Below, piece by piece: positions 8,802-18,005 of a stretch of 64,000 bases of DNA. Source of the DNA: Natrinema sp. DC36 (lineage in GTDB: Archaea; Halobacteriota; Halobacteria; Halobacteriales; Natrialbaceae); assembly GCF_020405225.1 (NCBI RefSeq), contig NZ_CP084472.1:1674001-1738000 (forward strand), written 5' to 3'. The position numbers and the translations under genes were made by a program. Position 1 is the first letter of the stretch. The number at the start of each line of letters is the position of its first letter. Below the pieces are notes generated by a model. That model saw only the letters and a list, made by a program, of their open reading frames with translations, ran no database searches and had not been told where the DNA came from.

Positions 8802-10151
8802 ATGTCCGGCCTCGAGATAATCGCCGCGCTGAACGCCGTCGGCGTCGATCTTCCGTCGGATCTCGTGGCCGTCGCCGGCATCGGAACGCTTCTCGTATTG
8901 CTGATGTTATCGGCGTTCTTCTCCTCGGCGGAGATCGCGATGTTCTCGCTGGCTCAGCACCGAATCGAGGCGCTCGTCGAGGACGGTTCGCCCGGTGCCG
9001 ACATCGTACAGACGCTGAAAGCCGACCCCCATCGGTTGCTCGTAACGATCCTCGTCGGGAACAACCTGGTCAACATCGCGATGTCGTCGATCGCGACCGG
9101 ACTGCTCGCGATGTACGTCGGGCAGGGCCAGGCGGTGCTGGCGGCGACGTTCGGCGTGACGGCCGTCGTCTTGCTGTTCGGCGAGAGCGCTCCGAAGTCC
9201 TACGCCATCGAGAACACGGAATCGTGGGCGCTCACCGTCGCTCGGCCGCTGCACGTCTCGAAATACGTACTCTATCCGCTGGTGGTGACGTTCGATAGGC
9301 TGACCCGCATCGTCAACAGCCTGAGCGGCGGCGGAACCGCCGTCGAGTCCTCGTACGTGACCCGCGAGGAGATCCGGAGCCTGATACGGACCGGCGAAAA
9401 CGAGGGCATCATCGAGGCCGACGAGCGCGAAATGCTCCAACGAGTGCTCCGGTTCAACGACACGATCGCGAAAGAGGTGATGACGCCGCGGTTAGACGTC
9501 ACCGGCGTCCCTCGAACGTCGACGGTCGACGACGCCGTCGAGAAGTGCGTCGAGAGCGGCCACACCCGCTTACCGGTGTACGAGGGAGGGCTCGACACCG
9601 TCGTCGGCGTCGTCACACTCGCCGATCTCGTCCGCGACCATCAGTACGGCGAGACGGTGGACGACACGCTTGAGGACCACATCGAGGAAACGCTGCACGT
9701 CCCGGAGAGCAAGCAAATCGACGACCTGTTCCGCGAAATGCGTCACGAGCGCGTCGAACAGGTCGTCATTATCGACGAGTTCGGGACGACCGAAGGGATC
9801 GTCACGACCGAAGATATCGTCGAAGCGGTCGTCGGCGAGATACTCGATACGAAGGAAGCGGAACCCATAGAGACCGTCGATGAGCTGACGACCTACGTCG
9901 ACGGTGAGGTGAACATCGAAGCCGTCAACGACGTGATCGGCGTCGAGTTTCCGGAGGGAGAAGAGTTCGAGACGATCGCCGGTTTCCTCTTCAATCGCGC
10001 CGGGCGGTTGGTCGACCCCGGCGAGACGTTCACCTACGACGGCGTCGACCTGGCCGTCGAACGCGTTGATAACACGCGAATCAAGCGCGTGCGTATCACC
10101 GAACCCGACCCGCAAACGGCCGACGATTTCGGTGTGACTGCGTCGAGTTAG
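8802..10151 (+). CDS. Hemolysin C / CNNM-type membrane protein (DUF21, CBS pair, CorC_HlyC)
   Basis: This is a 449-residue protein. The N-terminal DUF21 region (about residues 25-190) has four hydrophobic segments, including LLSAFFSSAEIAMFSL. A CBS pair follows (about 205-335; ETVDDTLEDHIEETL and FGTTEGIVTTEDIVEAVVGEI mark the second CBS and its end). A C-terminal CorC_HlyC transporter-associated domain lies at about 350-435 (GVEFPEGEEFETIAGFLFNRAGRL). The family is linked to Mg2+/Co2+ export and ion homeostasis; the bacterial name hemolysin is historical. It starts only five bases after the ATPase stop, so it is probably cotranscribed with the peptide operon, although a functional link is not known. 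Confidence 0.88.
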   Translation: MSGLEIIAALNAVGVDLPSDLVAVAGIGTLLVLLMLSAFFSSAEIAMFSLAQHRIEALVEDGSPGADIVQTLKADPHRLLVTILVGNNLVNIAMSSIATGLLAMYVGQGQAVLAATFGVTAVVLLFGESAPKSYAIENTESWALTVARPLHVSKYVLYPLVVTFDRLTRIVNSLSGGGTAVESSYVTREEIRSLIRTGENEGIIEADEREMLQRVLRFNDTIAKEVMTPRLDVTGVPRTSTVDDAVEKCVESGHTRLPVYEGGLDTVVGVVTLADLVRDHQYGETVDDTLEDHIEETLHVPESKQIDDLFREMRHERVEQVVIIDEFGTTEGIVTTEDIVEAVVGEILDTKEAEPIETVDELTTYVDGEVNIEAVNDVIGVEFPEGEEFETIAGFLFNRAGRLVDPGETFTYDGVDLAVERVDNTRIKRVRITEPDPQTADDFGVTASS

Positions 10152-10161
10152 TGTTCCGCGA

Positions 10162-10614
10162 CTACTCTCCGTCCGATATAACTGTCACGACCGGCCGATC
10201 AGCCTCGAGAAGGACGGACTGAGTCGTACTCCCGAACAGGGCCTTTCCGGTGGGTGAGCGCTTTCTGCCGCCGATAACGATGTATTCGGCATCGATATCG
10301 GTGGCAACGTCCAGAATCGATGGGACCGGCTCGCCAACGCGCCCGAGCGTCGAGACTGTCTCCAGGTCGACGTCCTCGAGCGTCCCAACGACGACCTCAT
10401 TCGCGACGTTTGCCGCGGCTTCGGCGCGCTGGGACTTACTGTATCCGCGAACGTCAGAGACGCGCTCGACAGTCTCTTTGCGGGACTCGAACGCTTTCTG
10501 TGAGACGACGTGGAGGACGGAGAGCGTCGTCTCGTAGGCAGAAGCCAAATCGTGTCCGGTCTCGACGACAGTATCGTGTTCATTTGTCGCATCGACAGCT
10601 GCGAGTATAGACAT
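10162..10614 (-). CDS. Universal stress protein, UspA family
   Basis: This is a 150-residue single UspA domain. It starts MSILAAVDATNEHDTVVETG and ends with the nucleotide-loop region IGGRKRSPTGKALFGSTTQSVLLEADRPVVTV. The usual G-x2-G spacing is only partly kept (GGRKR), so ATP binding is not certain. It runs convergent to the CorC-like gene with a 10-base gap. On its own strand an AT-rich acttttacaac tract (about 10639-10649) lies 25-35 bases upstream of the ATG and is a reasonable promoter. It closely resembles the truncated UspA tail at 33005-33192. Confidence 0.88.
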   Translation of the reverse strand: MSILAAVDATNEHDTVVETGHDLASAYETTLSVLHVVSQKAFESRKETVERVSDVRGYSKSQRAEAAANVANEVVVGTLEDVDLETVSTLGRVGEPVPSILDVATDIDAEYIVIGGRKRSPTGKALFGSTTQSVLLEADRPVVTVISDGE

Positions 10615-10779
10615 GCGAAAACTACAACGACCGAATGTTGTAAAAGTACGGCATCATTACCGCGGTATTGGCGAGAAACATAGATTGTATGGGATAATAA
10701 TACGAATGCGAACTGATACTGGGGTTGTCACTGTCGTGAAACGTGGAAGGGGAATGACTCGGTAGACGGATCCGGACAC

Positions 10780-10974
10780 TCAAGCTTGCGACTCCTCGAG
10801 TACGCTCTTAGACGTCACGACCTCGACTCCGTTCGTTTCGCAGCCGGTCATCGCCTCAAGACGATCGGAATCGTCGACGCGTCGCGTCACCGGTCGCTCG
10901 GACTCGAGCGCTGGCGGATCCACCGTTCCGATCGAGAGCGGCCCGCCGTAGGGCTCGAGTACTGCAGCGCGCAC
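10780..10974 (-). pseudogene. Alcohol dehydrogenase relic: N-terminus joined to C-terminus
   Basis: This 64-codon ORF begins MRAAVLEPYGGPLSIGTVD, which is the typical first strand of a haloarchaeal zinc-dependent alcohol dehydrogenase. After about residue 28 it jumps to VDDSDRLEAMTGCETNGVEVV, which resembles the last residues of the same family. Nearly 290 residues, including both zinc sites and the Rossmann fold, are missing. The simplest reading is one in-frame internal deletion leaving a non-functional relic. The last eleven residues after VVTS look like read-through beyond the old stop. No promoter of note was seen. Confidence 0.55.
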
Positions 10975-11048
10975 GGGTCTGCGTCGAACAGCAGCGAGTG
11001 ACCCGTACCCCTACGACGGACGAGAACGGGAGACGACAGCGAAAGGTA

Positions 11049-11057
11049 CCCTTATCG
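11049..11057 (+). promoter_or_regulatory. TATA-like box of the MBL hydrolase gene
   Basis: The tract cccttatcg is centred 28 bases before the ATG at 11081. This is the usual spacing for a leaderless haloarchaeal transcript. Confidence 0.4.
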
Positions 11058-11080
11058 GCTCGGGCGTTCCACACCCTCGT

Positions 11081-11815
11081 ATGCGTGTCACCTTTCTCGG
11101 TACTGGAAGCGCCATGCCTACGGGGGATCGGTTTCAGGCGGGGATTCTCGTGCAGGCGGACGGCCGGACGCTGCTGATCGACTGCGGTGCCGGCTCGCTC
11201 CAGCGGCTCCAGCAGTCCGGCGTCGGCTACGAGAACGTCTCGACGGTTCTCCTGACGCACCACCACCTCGATCACGTGGCCGACCTGCTCCCGCTGATGA
11301 AAGCCCGCTGGCTCGCCGGCGAGGAGCACCTCGAGGTCGTCGGCCCGCAGGGGACCAAGGCGCTGGTCGACGACCTGCTCGACGTCTACGAGTACATGCG
11401 GGACAAACTCGAGATACAGGTTCGCGAGGTCGTCGCCGGCGAGTTCTCCGTCGCCGGATTCGACGTATCCGCCTACGAGACTCGCCACTCGCTGCCGTGT
11501 CTGGCCTACCGATTCGGCAATCTTTTCACGTTCAGCGGCGACAGCGAGGCTTTCGCGGGACTGGCAAACTTCGCCGAGGGGTCGGCGATCCTCGCTCACG
11601 ATTGTTCCTTTCCCGACGACGTCGACGTCTCGAACCACCCGACGCCCGACGCACTCGGCCGGGAACTGTCCGGCCGGGAGATCGGCCGAGTCTACCTGAC
11701 CCATCTCTATCCCCACACCGAGGGCCGCCACGACGAGATGCTCGAGTCGATCGCCGCTCACTACAACGGCGATGTCCGGTTCGCCGAGGACCTCCAGACG
11801 GTCTCGATTACATAG
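11081..11815 (+). CDS. MBL-fold metallo-hydrolase, RNase Z-like family
   Basis: This 244-residue protein has the metallo-beta-lactamase fold. It starts MRVTFLGTGSAMPTGDRFQAG, as in the RNase Z / arylsulfatase-like branch. The zinc motif HxHxDH is intact (THHHLDHVADLLPL). Further metal ligands are expected at GDSEAF, AHDCSF and the final His of THLYPHTEGR. It lacks the long flexible exosite expected of true tRNase Z, so it may act on another phosphodiester or ester. It is a single gene, apparently leaderless. Confidence 0.82.
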   Translation: MRVTFLGTGSAMPTGDRFQAGILVQADGRTLLIDCGAGSLQRLQQSGVGYENVSTVLLTHHHLDHVADLLPLMKARWLAGEEHLEVVGPQGTKALVDDLLDVYEYMRDKLEIQVREVVAGEFSVAGFDVSAYETRHSLPCLAYRFGNLFTFSGDSEAFAGLANFAEGSAILAHDCSFPDDVDVSNHPTPDALGRELSGREIGRVYLTHLYPHTEGRHDEMLESIAAHYNGDVRFAEDLQTVSIT

Positions 11816-11976
11816 TTCTCGACCAATCGTCGCAGTCACGCCCGCGTCAAGCTCCGTTTTTGCTCCGGATCGACCTTCTTCTTCGAGCCTGTCGTGAAGC
11901 GCCCGGATTTCCAGAACCGTTGACGTGACTTCCAAACACGTATATACAGTCGAGTTTGTAGGATCATAACAACAGC

Positions 11977-12024
11977 ATGGACCCCACCGAATTCGCCAAC
12001 GCGAACAGCGAGGTACTCGAATGA
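11977..12024 (+). CDS. 15-codon leader ORF overlapping the MMPL exporter start
   Basis: The reading frame MDPTEFANANSEVLE ends in a TGA that overlaps the exporter ATG (ATGA). A TATA-like run (gtatatacag, about 11940-11949) sits 27-37 bases before the leader ATG, so the transcript would begin just before it. This suggests that ribosomes load on the leader and restart on the exporter. It could instead be chance, as the peptide has no recognisable feature. Confidence 0.35.
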   Translation: MDPTEFANANSEVLE

Positions 12025-14714
12025 GCGTTCCCGAACGGATCGCGGACGCCATCACCGGGCACACGCGGATCGTTCTCGTAGTCCTCCTGCTCCTGACGGC
12101 GTTCGTCGGAGCCGGAGTGCCGAGCGTCGACGACGACTCCTCACTCTCCCAGTTCGAGAGCGAATCCGACGAGGCAAAGGCCCTCGAGCGGATCGACGAG
12201 AACTTCACGAGCGAACAGCGGGAGAACACGACCAGCGTCCAGCTGATCGTGCGCGGCGATAACGTTCTCGAGAAGGAGTCGCTGGTCTCGTCGCTCGAAT
12301 TGCAGCAGGAGATACGAGCCGACGAATCGATCAACTCGACGCTCGTCGAGAACCAGTCGATCACCGGCGTCGAGAACATCGTCGCGATCAGTGCGATCAG
12401 AAGCGAGCGAGCCGCTGAACGGAACGAAACCGGCGTACAAGGCCAGCAGCGCCAGGCAGACGGGAACAACACCACCGACGCCGGGGACGGGGCCACCCGA
12501 GCGCAGCCGTCCCTCGACGAACAGATCGCGGCCCTCGAGGACCTGAGCGACGAGGAGTACGAGCGACTCCTCGAGCGGACGCTGTCGGGAGAGAGCGCGG
12601 CTGACAATATCGCGATTGCGTTCATGCCAACCTCCTACGAACCGGGCAGTACGCAGGCCGACACCCGGATGACGTCGATCACCCAGTCGACCGCCAGTGA
12701 CGGTGCAGGCGGTATGGGCGGCGGCGCGATCAGCGACGAGATCATCGACAGTCAACTCGAGATTCGCGAGTTGGCCGAGACGCAGGACCAAGAGTACCTC
12801 GTCTTCGGCGGCGGCGTCATCACCGACGAGATCAACCGATCGATGGGAGACAGTCTGGCCATCGTCGGCCCGCTCGCAATGTTGTTCGTCGTCGTCGCGC
12901 TGGTACTCGCTTACCGCGACCTGCTCGATATCCTCCTCGGCGTCGTCGGCATCGTCGCCGTCCTCGTCTGGACGTTCGGCTTCATGGGCTGGGCGGACAT
13001 CGCGTTCAACCAGATGTTCGTCGCGGTGCCGGTCCTCCTGATCGGCCTGTCGATCGACTACGCGATTCACGTGTTCATGCGCCATCGGGAACAGCGTGAA
13101 GCGGACGGCACCGGCGGAACCGTCCGCGGCTCGATGACGATCGCGCTGGGCGGCGTGGGTGCCGCCCTCGTCTGGGTGACCGCGACGACCGTCATCGGCT
13201 TCCTCTCGAATCTCGTGAGTCCGATCGGCCCCATCCGCGAGTTCGGGGTCGTCAGCTCCGTCGGCATCGTCGCCGCGCTGATCGTCTTCGGCGCGCTGAT
13301 TCCGGCCGCCAAGATCGAGATCGACGAGTTCCTCGAGTCCCGCGGCTACGATCGCCGAAAGCGAGCGTTCGGGACCGGCGGCGGCCGCTTCAGCGACGTT
13401 CTGACGGTCGGCTCGACCGCCGCTCGTCGAATCCCCCTCGCCGTCCTCGTCATCGTCGTCCTGCTCACCGCGGGCGGCGCATACGGGGCGACACAGGTCG
13501 ATACCAGTTTCCAGCAGGAAGACTTCCTCGCAGAGAGTCCCCCGGCGTGGACCGAAAACCTACCCGGCGGAATGGCTCCCGGCGAGTACCACGCCAAGGA
13601 CGACCTCGAGTTCGTCAACCAGCACTTCCAGCGCGAGGACAGCCAGGCACAGCTACTCGTCGAGGGTGATGTCGACGACGACGAGTTCCTCACGAAGATC
13701 AACGAGACGCGGACCGACGCCGCGGGCGACGACGGCATCGCGTACACGTTAGCGACCGGCGAAGCCAACATCCAGGACCCGCTCTCGACGATGGAACGGG
13801 CCGCCAGACAGAACGAATCGTTCAACGAGTCGTTCACCGCTGCCGACACCGACGACGACGGCGTCCCCGACGAGAACGTCTCGGCGCTGTACGACCAGCT
13901 CTACGAAGTCAACGGGGAAGCCGCGAGTCAGGTCCTCCACCGGACCGATGGCGGGGAGTACCAGTCGGCTCGGATGATCGTCGCCGTCAAGGGGAACGCG
14001 ACCGCCAGCGAGACGACCAGCGAGATGCGGACGCTCGCCGGCGATCTCGAGGAGGGGAGCGACGATCGCTGGAGCGCGATCGCGACCGGCGATCCGATCG
14101 TCAGCCACATCGTCGAACAGGACCTGTTAGACACCGTCCTCGAGAGTCTCGTGATCACGCTCGTCGCGGTGTTCCTGTTCCTCACCGCGGCCTACTGGCT
14201 GACCGGAGCCAGCGCCTCGTTGGGCGCCATTACCCTGCTTCCGGTCGCGTTCTCCGTCAGCTGGATCCTGGGGACGATGTACCTCATCGGAATGCCCTTC
14301 AACGTGTTGACGGGGATGATCACGAGCCTCACCGTCGGGCTCGGGGTCGCCTACAGCATCCACATCAGCGAACGCTACAGGCTCGAGCTCGAGCGGCAGA
14401 GGAACGTCTGGTCGGCACTGCGAACGACCGTCACCGGCACCGGCGGGGCGCTGCTCGGCAGTGCCGCGACCACCGTCGGCGGCTTCGGGACGCTCGCCTT
14501 CGCGATCCTTCCCGCGCTCCGGCAGTTCGGGATCATCACCGGGCTGACGATCACCTACGCGTTCCTGGCCAGCGTCGTCGTTCTCCCGACGCTGCTGGTG
14601 GTGTGGACGCGATACTTCGGGCCGGACGTCTCGTTCGACACGTCGGGTGCGCGGTCGGAAACGGCGACCGCGAGCGATGGCGGGACCGTCTCGGAGCAGG
14701 GTGACAGCGAGTGA
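12021..14714 (+). CDS. RND-superfamily exporter, MMPL / HAE3 type
   Basis: This 897-residue polytopic protein has the duplicated RND layout. There is one N-terminal membrane helix (residues about 17-35), a large outside loop, then five helices (about 283-430). A second copy follows: a helix near 470-490, a loop, and five helices (about 715-870). Both halves contain the GLSIDYAIHVFMR / GLGVAYSIHISERYR helix-4 signature of MMPL proteins, where the second half lacks the acidic residue seen as SIDY in the first. The second outside loop contains DTDDDGVPDE at 609-618, resembling a calcium-binding DxDxDG loop. The family exports lipids, hydrophobic compounds or drugs. The TrmB-like gene overlaps its stop. 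Confidence 0.88.
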   Translation: MSVPERIADAITGHTRIVLVVLLLLTAFVGAGVPSVDDDSSLSQFESESDEAKALERIDENFTSEQRENTTSVQLIVRGDNVLEKESLVSSLELQQEIRADESINSTLVENQSITGVENIVAISAIRSERAAERNETGVQGQQRQADGNNTTDAGDGATRAQPSLDEQIAALEDLSDEEYERLLERTLSGESAADNIAIAFMPTSYEPGSTQADTRMTSITQSTASDGAGGMGGGAISDEIIDSQLEIRELAETQDQEYLVFGGGVITDEINRSMGDSLAIVGPLAMLFVVVALVLAYRDLLDILLGVVGIVAVLVWTFGFMGWADIAFNQMFVAVPVLLIGLSIDYAIHVFMRHREQREADGTGGTVRGSMTIALGGVGAALVWVTATTVIGFLSNLVSPIGPIREFGVVSSVGIVAALIVFGALIPAAKIEIDEFLESRGYDRRKRAFGTGGGRFSDVLTVGSTAARRIPLAVLVIVVLLTAGGAYGATQVDTSFQQEDFLAESPPAWTENLPGGMAPGEYHAKDDLEFVNQHFQREDSQAQLLVEGDVDDDEFLTKINETRTDAAGDDGIAYTLATGEANIQDPLSTMERAARQNESFNESFTAADTDDDGVPDENVSALYDQLYEVNGEAASQVLHRTDGGEYQSARMIVAVKGNATASETTSEMRTLAGDLEEGSDDRWSAIATGDPIVSHIVEQDLLDTVLESLVITLVAVFLFLTAAYWLTGASASLGAITLLPVAFSVSWILGTMYLIGMPFNVLTGMITSLTVGLGVAYSIHISERYRLELERQRNVWSALRTTVTGTGGALLGSAATTVGGFGTLAFAILPALRQFGIITGLTITYAFLASVVVLPTLLVVWTRYFGPDVSFDTSGARSETATASDGGTVSEQGDSE

Positions 14715-15472
14715 GCGGCGATCAGAACGAGGCCGTCGACGCCTTCGAACAGCTGGGACTCACCAGCTACGAGGCCAAAGTGTTCATCGCGCTCCACCGG
14801 CTCGGCGTGGGGACGGCGAGAGACATCGCCGAGATCACGGACGTCCCGCGTTCGCAGGTCTACAGCGTCGCAGAGAGCCTGGAGAAGAGAGGCCTACTCG
14901 AGGTCCAGCAGTCGAACCCGATCCGGTACCGTCCGGTCAGCGTCGACGAGGCGCGCGAGACGCTCCGAGACCGGTTCGAACGCGAACAGAATCGAGCGTT
15001 TGACTACGTTGATACCGTCAAGAACGAACCCGCAGGCGAGGAAACGCAGGAGGACATCTGGACGGTTCGCGACCGCGACCGCGTCGACGATCGGGCCGTT
15101 GATATCCTCTCGCAGGCTGACGAACGGATCATCTTCGGGACTCGGCTTCCGGAACTCGTCACCGACTCGATCGAACGGACGCTCGCGGAACGCGCAGCGG
15201 ACGGCGTCTCGGTGACCATTATTAGCAGAACGGACGCGGTCCGCGATCGGTTCGCCGACGCCGAGGAAATTACCGTCGTGAGCCCGCCGGACCACCGGAC
15301 GGACGACCAGCGGTCGGGACGGATCGTTATCGTCGACGATGACAGCATTCTGTTGAGCGTCCTCGGCAGCGAGGACGGCGAGACCGCAATCTGGAGCGCC
15401 GCCTCGGTGTTCGCCTCGGTCTTGATTCAGCTCATCGAGGCCAGCGACGAGCTACGGGTCGAAACCGACTGA
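14711..15472 (+). CDS. TrmB-family transcriptional regulator
   Basis: This 253-residue protein has an N-terminal winged HTH of TrmB type (about residues 8-75: QLGLTSYEAKVFIALHRLG, then IAEITDVPRSQVYSVAESLEKRGLLEVQ). A C-terminal effector-binding region follows (about 110-250; SQADERIIFGTRLPEL and IVIVDDDSILLSVL). The start is GTG within a GTGA overlap with the exporter stop, so the two are translated from one message. TrmB proteins respond to small molecules, usually sugars or metabolites. Position suggests that it regulates the exporter operon it belongs to. Confidence 0.88.
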   Translation: MSGDQNEAVDAFEQLGLTSYEAKVFIALHRLGVGTARDIAEITDVPRSQVYSVAESLEKRGLLEVQQSNPIRYRPVSVDEARETLRDRFEREQNRAFDYVDTVKNEPAGEETQEDIWTVRDRDRVDDRAVDILSQADERIIFGTRLPELVTDSIERTLAERAADGVSVTIISRTDAVRDRFADAEEITVVSPPDHRTDDQRSGRIVIVDDDSILLSVLGSEDGETAIWSAASVFASVLIQLIEASDELRVETD

Positions 15473-15487
15473 CCGGGCGTTCGAGGA

Positions 15488-16555
15488 TTACTCGAGGCGG
15501 TATCGAAGCAATGCCGCGATCCCGCCGAGATTGGAGAGCTGCTGGCCGGGCGGGAACTCGCTCGAGAAGACCGTCACGTCGCCGCCTTTCTGTTCCGTCG
15601 TCCGGACGATGTCGTCGACGCTGATCGCCCACTCGCCGTCGGGACCGCGTTCTTTCTGTAATCGATCGTCGAGGACGAGCAGCCGTTCGATCGCGCCGAA
15701 CTCGGCGGCCTGTTGGACCTGCTCGGGGCCGTACGCCGCCTTCGCACCCTCGGCCATCCGCCGGGTGAGTTCGTCGATGTACTCCGCCTCGCTCTCGATG
15801 CGGGTCTCCTCCTGAACGTCCGCGACGGCCCCGCGTTTGAGCACCTCGTGGACGCCGCGGTCGCCGACGGCCGCCGTGTCGACCATCGTGATCAGCTCGG
15901 CCACCTCGGGCTCGTTCTCCTCGAGGTGCTTGTACGCGTCCTGCTTCGTGAAGCCGGGACCCGCGAGGATGATCGCGTCGACCTCGAGGCGCTTGAGGAC
16001 CGTCGCGAGCTCTTCGAACAGCTCCGAGCGGCCGCGTGCGTACTCGCCCTTGCCGGTCGTTCCGGTGATCGTCGCCCGCTCTTCGGTGCCGTACTGGGCG
16101 ACCGAGTGGACGTGGGCCTGACCCTCCTCGACGGTGGCGATGGCGACGTCCGGGTTCTCGGTGGCTTCCTCGGCCTCCTCGAGGCGGGCCGCCTGATCCG
16201 GTTTGAACCGCTTCTCGATCGAGAGTTCGTCGCGCGCCTCGACGTTGAGCGTGTGGTGAAAGCCGAGTTGATCTTCGCGCGAGCAGGCGACGATTTCCCC
16301 GCCGACCCGCAACCGGTTGGCGAACTTGTGAAACTCGACGGTCTCGACGGCGATGGCGACCCACATGTGCTCGCGCTCGCCGCCCGTATCCCGCATCTGG
16401 TCGTCGTTACGCTGAATCCGCCGGGTTGTATCGCCCGCGACGCGATCGCCGGGCTCGAGGACGTACTGCAGGTGCCAGAGATCGTCCACGCTCTCCGGCA
16501 CGACGGTGACCCGCTCGCGGCCACCCTCGACCTGCTCCCGGTCTTTGATCTGCAT
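15488..16555 (-). CDS. pelA: Pelota (Dom34 homologue), mRNA surveillance and ribosome rescue factor
   Basis: This 355-residue protein has the three eRF1-like domains of archaeal Pelota. The N-terminal Sm-like domain starts [20 protein letters not shown] and covers about residues 1-130. The central domain covers about 135-255 ([20 protein letters not shown]). The C-terminal domain covers about 260-355 and ends with [17 protein letters not shown] and [11 protein letters not shown]. It lacks the GGQ of true release factors, as expected. Pelota acts with aABCE1 and an EF-1A-like GTPase to split stalled ribosomes. It lies on the same strand as rqcH about 2.2 kb away. Confidence 0.93.
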   Translation of the reverse strand: MQIKDREQVEGGRERVTVVPESVDDLWHLQYVLEPGDRVAGDTTRRIQRNDDQMRDTGGEREHMWVAIAVETVEFHKFANRLRVGGEIVACSREDQLGFHHTLNVEARDELSIEKRFKPDQAARLEEAEEATENPDVAIATVEEGQAHVHSVAQYGTEERATITGTTGKGEYARGRSELFEELATVLKRLEVDAIILAGPGFTKQDAYKHLEENEPEVAELITMVDTAAVGDRGVHEVLKRGAVADVQEETRIESEAEYIDELTRRMAEGAKAAYGPEQVQQAAEFGAIERLLVLDDRLQKERGPDGEWAISVDDIVRTTEQKGGDVTVFSSEFPPGQQLSNLGGIAALLRYRLE

Positions 16556-16766
16556 GACCGTTCGTTCTCGGGATGTCGGTAAGTGCCCTGCGATCCGCGT
16601 GTGTAGCTGTTGTGCCCGACGTCGTGTATTGGTCGTCAGTTCCTCCGGTGCACGAGGGAAGCTTCGATTCGGCAGTCGTTTATTTCATACAGTGAATTTG
16701 TCCACTCATATGAAATATAAGCGATACAGTAAAATACTCTGTCAGCGTCTCTATAGTAGGTTACTA

Positions 16767-17186
16767 ATGTCAACGACAAACAATTCAGTGGCCGGAACGG
16801 AACCCGTCGAACCGACAGCGACCAGTCTCGGTCCCGAGGAGAACGTGCTCGGTGCGATCTCGTACCTGTTCTCGCCCCTGACGGGCATCCTCGTCTACCT
16901 CCTCGAAGACGAAAACGAGTTCGCCCGCTTCCACGCCGCCCAGAGCATCGTCTTCGGAGTCGCCTCGATACTGGTCTACGTGACGCTCAACGTCGCGACG
17001 ACGGTCATGGCGATGCTCGTCGGCGATCTCCTCGGCTTCCTGATCACGGTGGTATCGTTCCTGTCGCAGATGGGACTCGGATTCGCCCTCCTGCTCGTCT
17101 GGCTCTACCTCCTGGTCACGGCGTTCCAGGGGAAGCGGACGAGCCTTCCGCTCCTCGGCTCGATGGCCGAAGAACACCTGCTCTGA
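16767..17186 (+). CDS. DUF4870 small membrane protein
   Basis: This is a 139-residue protein starting at MSTTNNSVAGTEPVEP. The open frame extends further upstream, but those residues are arginine-rich and non-protein-like, so the ATG at 16767 is preferred. Two or three membrane segments match DUF4870: NVLGAISYLFSPLTGILVYLL, then ENEFARFHAAQS, then two long helices. The FARFHAAQS motif is the family hallmark. AT-rich tracts (about 16708-16740) upstream fit a promoter. Function is unknown; the family occurs widely in bacteria and archaea. Confidence 0.85.
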   Translation: MSTTNNSVAGTEPVEPTATSLGPEENVLGAISYLFSPLTGILVYLLEDENEFARFHAAQSIVFGVASILVYVTLNVATTVMAMLVGDLLGFLITVVSFLSQMGLGFALLLVWLYLLVTAFQGKRTSLPLLGSMAEEHLL

Positions 17187-17339
17187 GCCGGTACTCGTTT
17201 AGGAGTACTAGCCATGTCCGCGTCTTGACCCAACGTGTTCGCGTGGAATCCGGTCACAGCAGCCGAGATTCACGAAATTTATACTCGGTTGACATAGGTA
17301 GGGACCGACGCTATCCTCACTGCAGACTTCCGTTCGGGT

Positions 17340-17957
17340 ATGAACCTGAGACACACAGCTCGGTTAGAAGACTTCGGCGTTCGTTCGGTCCTGACCCACG
17401 CGATCATGGCGATAACGTTTACGGGTGCGGTCGTGACGGGGCTGTTCGTCGACGGACAGCTCGGGCTCGCCTCGTTCGTCGCGTTTCTCAACTTCACAGC
17501 CGGCGTGTGGATCGCACAATCGATTCACTCCCTCGGGAACGCACGGACCGACGATTCGTACGACGGAATCATCGCGGTGCTGCTCGACTCCACCGGCGAA
17601 AAGACCTTTCGTGGGCTCGATACCGGCCGGCTGGCCCGACTCCTCACGTTGATCGCAGGCGTGACGGCAGTCTCACTGCTGGTATCCGGGGAGGTCCTCT
17701 CCGGCGCGATTGCGTCGATCGGTGCCGTCGCGATCGGTGCCGTCGCGCTCGTGACCGCGATGGTCGGGTTCCTGATCGCGATGGGTTCGACGTTCGACGA
17801 ATCCGAGCGTCGGGCGACCCGCGTCGGCGAACGCGAACGCGACCGTGACGGGATGGGTCGAACAGCCCGCCAGCCACCCGAGTCCGACGACGGATCCGCC
17901 ATCCGAATTTCGGTTCGAGAGACCCACGTGGACGAACCGGCGTCCGATCATCGATAA
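17340..17957 (+). CDS. Hypothetical haloarchaeal membrane protein
   Basis: This is a 205-residue protein that I do not recognise. It has four hydrophobic segments: about residues 18-36, 43-60, 101-120 and 122-148. A hydrophilic loop near 65-100 (SIHSLGNARTDDSYDGII) separates them, and a charged, probably disordered C-terminal tail from about 150 is rich in Arg, Asp and Glu. Base composition and codon use look like the neighbours. It stands between DUF4870 and two small minus-strand genes with no evident operon. Confidence 0.6.
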   Translation: MNLRHTARLEDFGVRSVLTHAIMAITFTGAVVTGLFVDGQLGLASFVAFLNFTAGVWIAQSIHSLGNARTDDSYDGIIAVLLDSTGEKTFRGLDTGRLARLLTLIAGVTAVSLLVSGEVLSGAIASIGAVAIGAVALVTAMVGFLIAMGSTFDESERRATRVGERERDRDGMGRTARQPPESDDGSAIRISVRETHVDEPASDHR

Positions 17958-18005
17958 TCCGACGGATCACGACGGCTCACGCTCGAGCACGCAGAGCGCG
18001 GACGG

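Noticed and set aside
11081-11815. Calling the MBL protein a true tRNase Z
   Set aside because: The zinc motif fits, but the long exosite loop expected of tRNase Z is not evident, so only a family-level call is made.
10856-12625. 589-codon minus-strand frame across the MBL gene and exporter start
   Set aside because: It covers two well-supported genes on the other strand and several promoters; its composition is that of a shadow frame.
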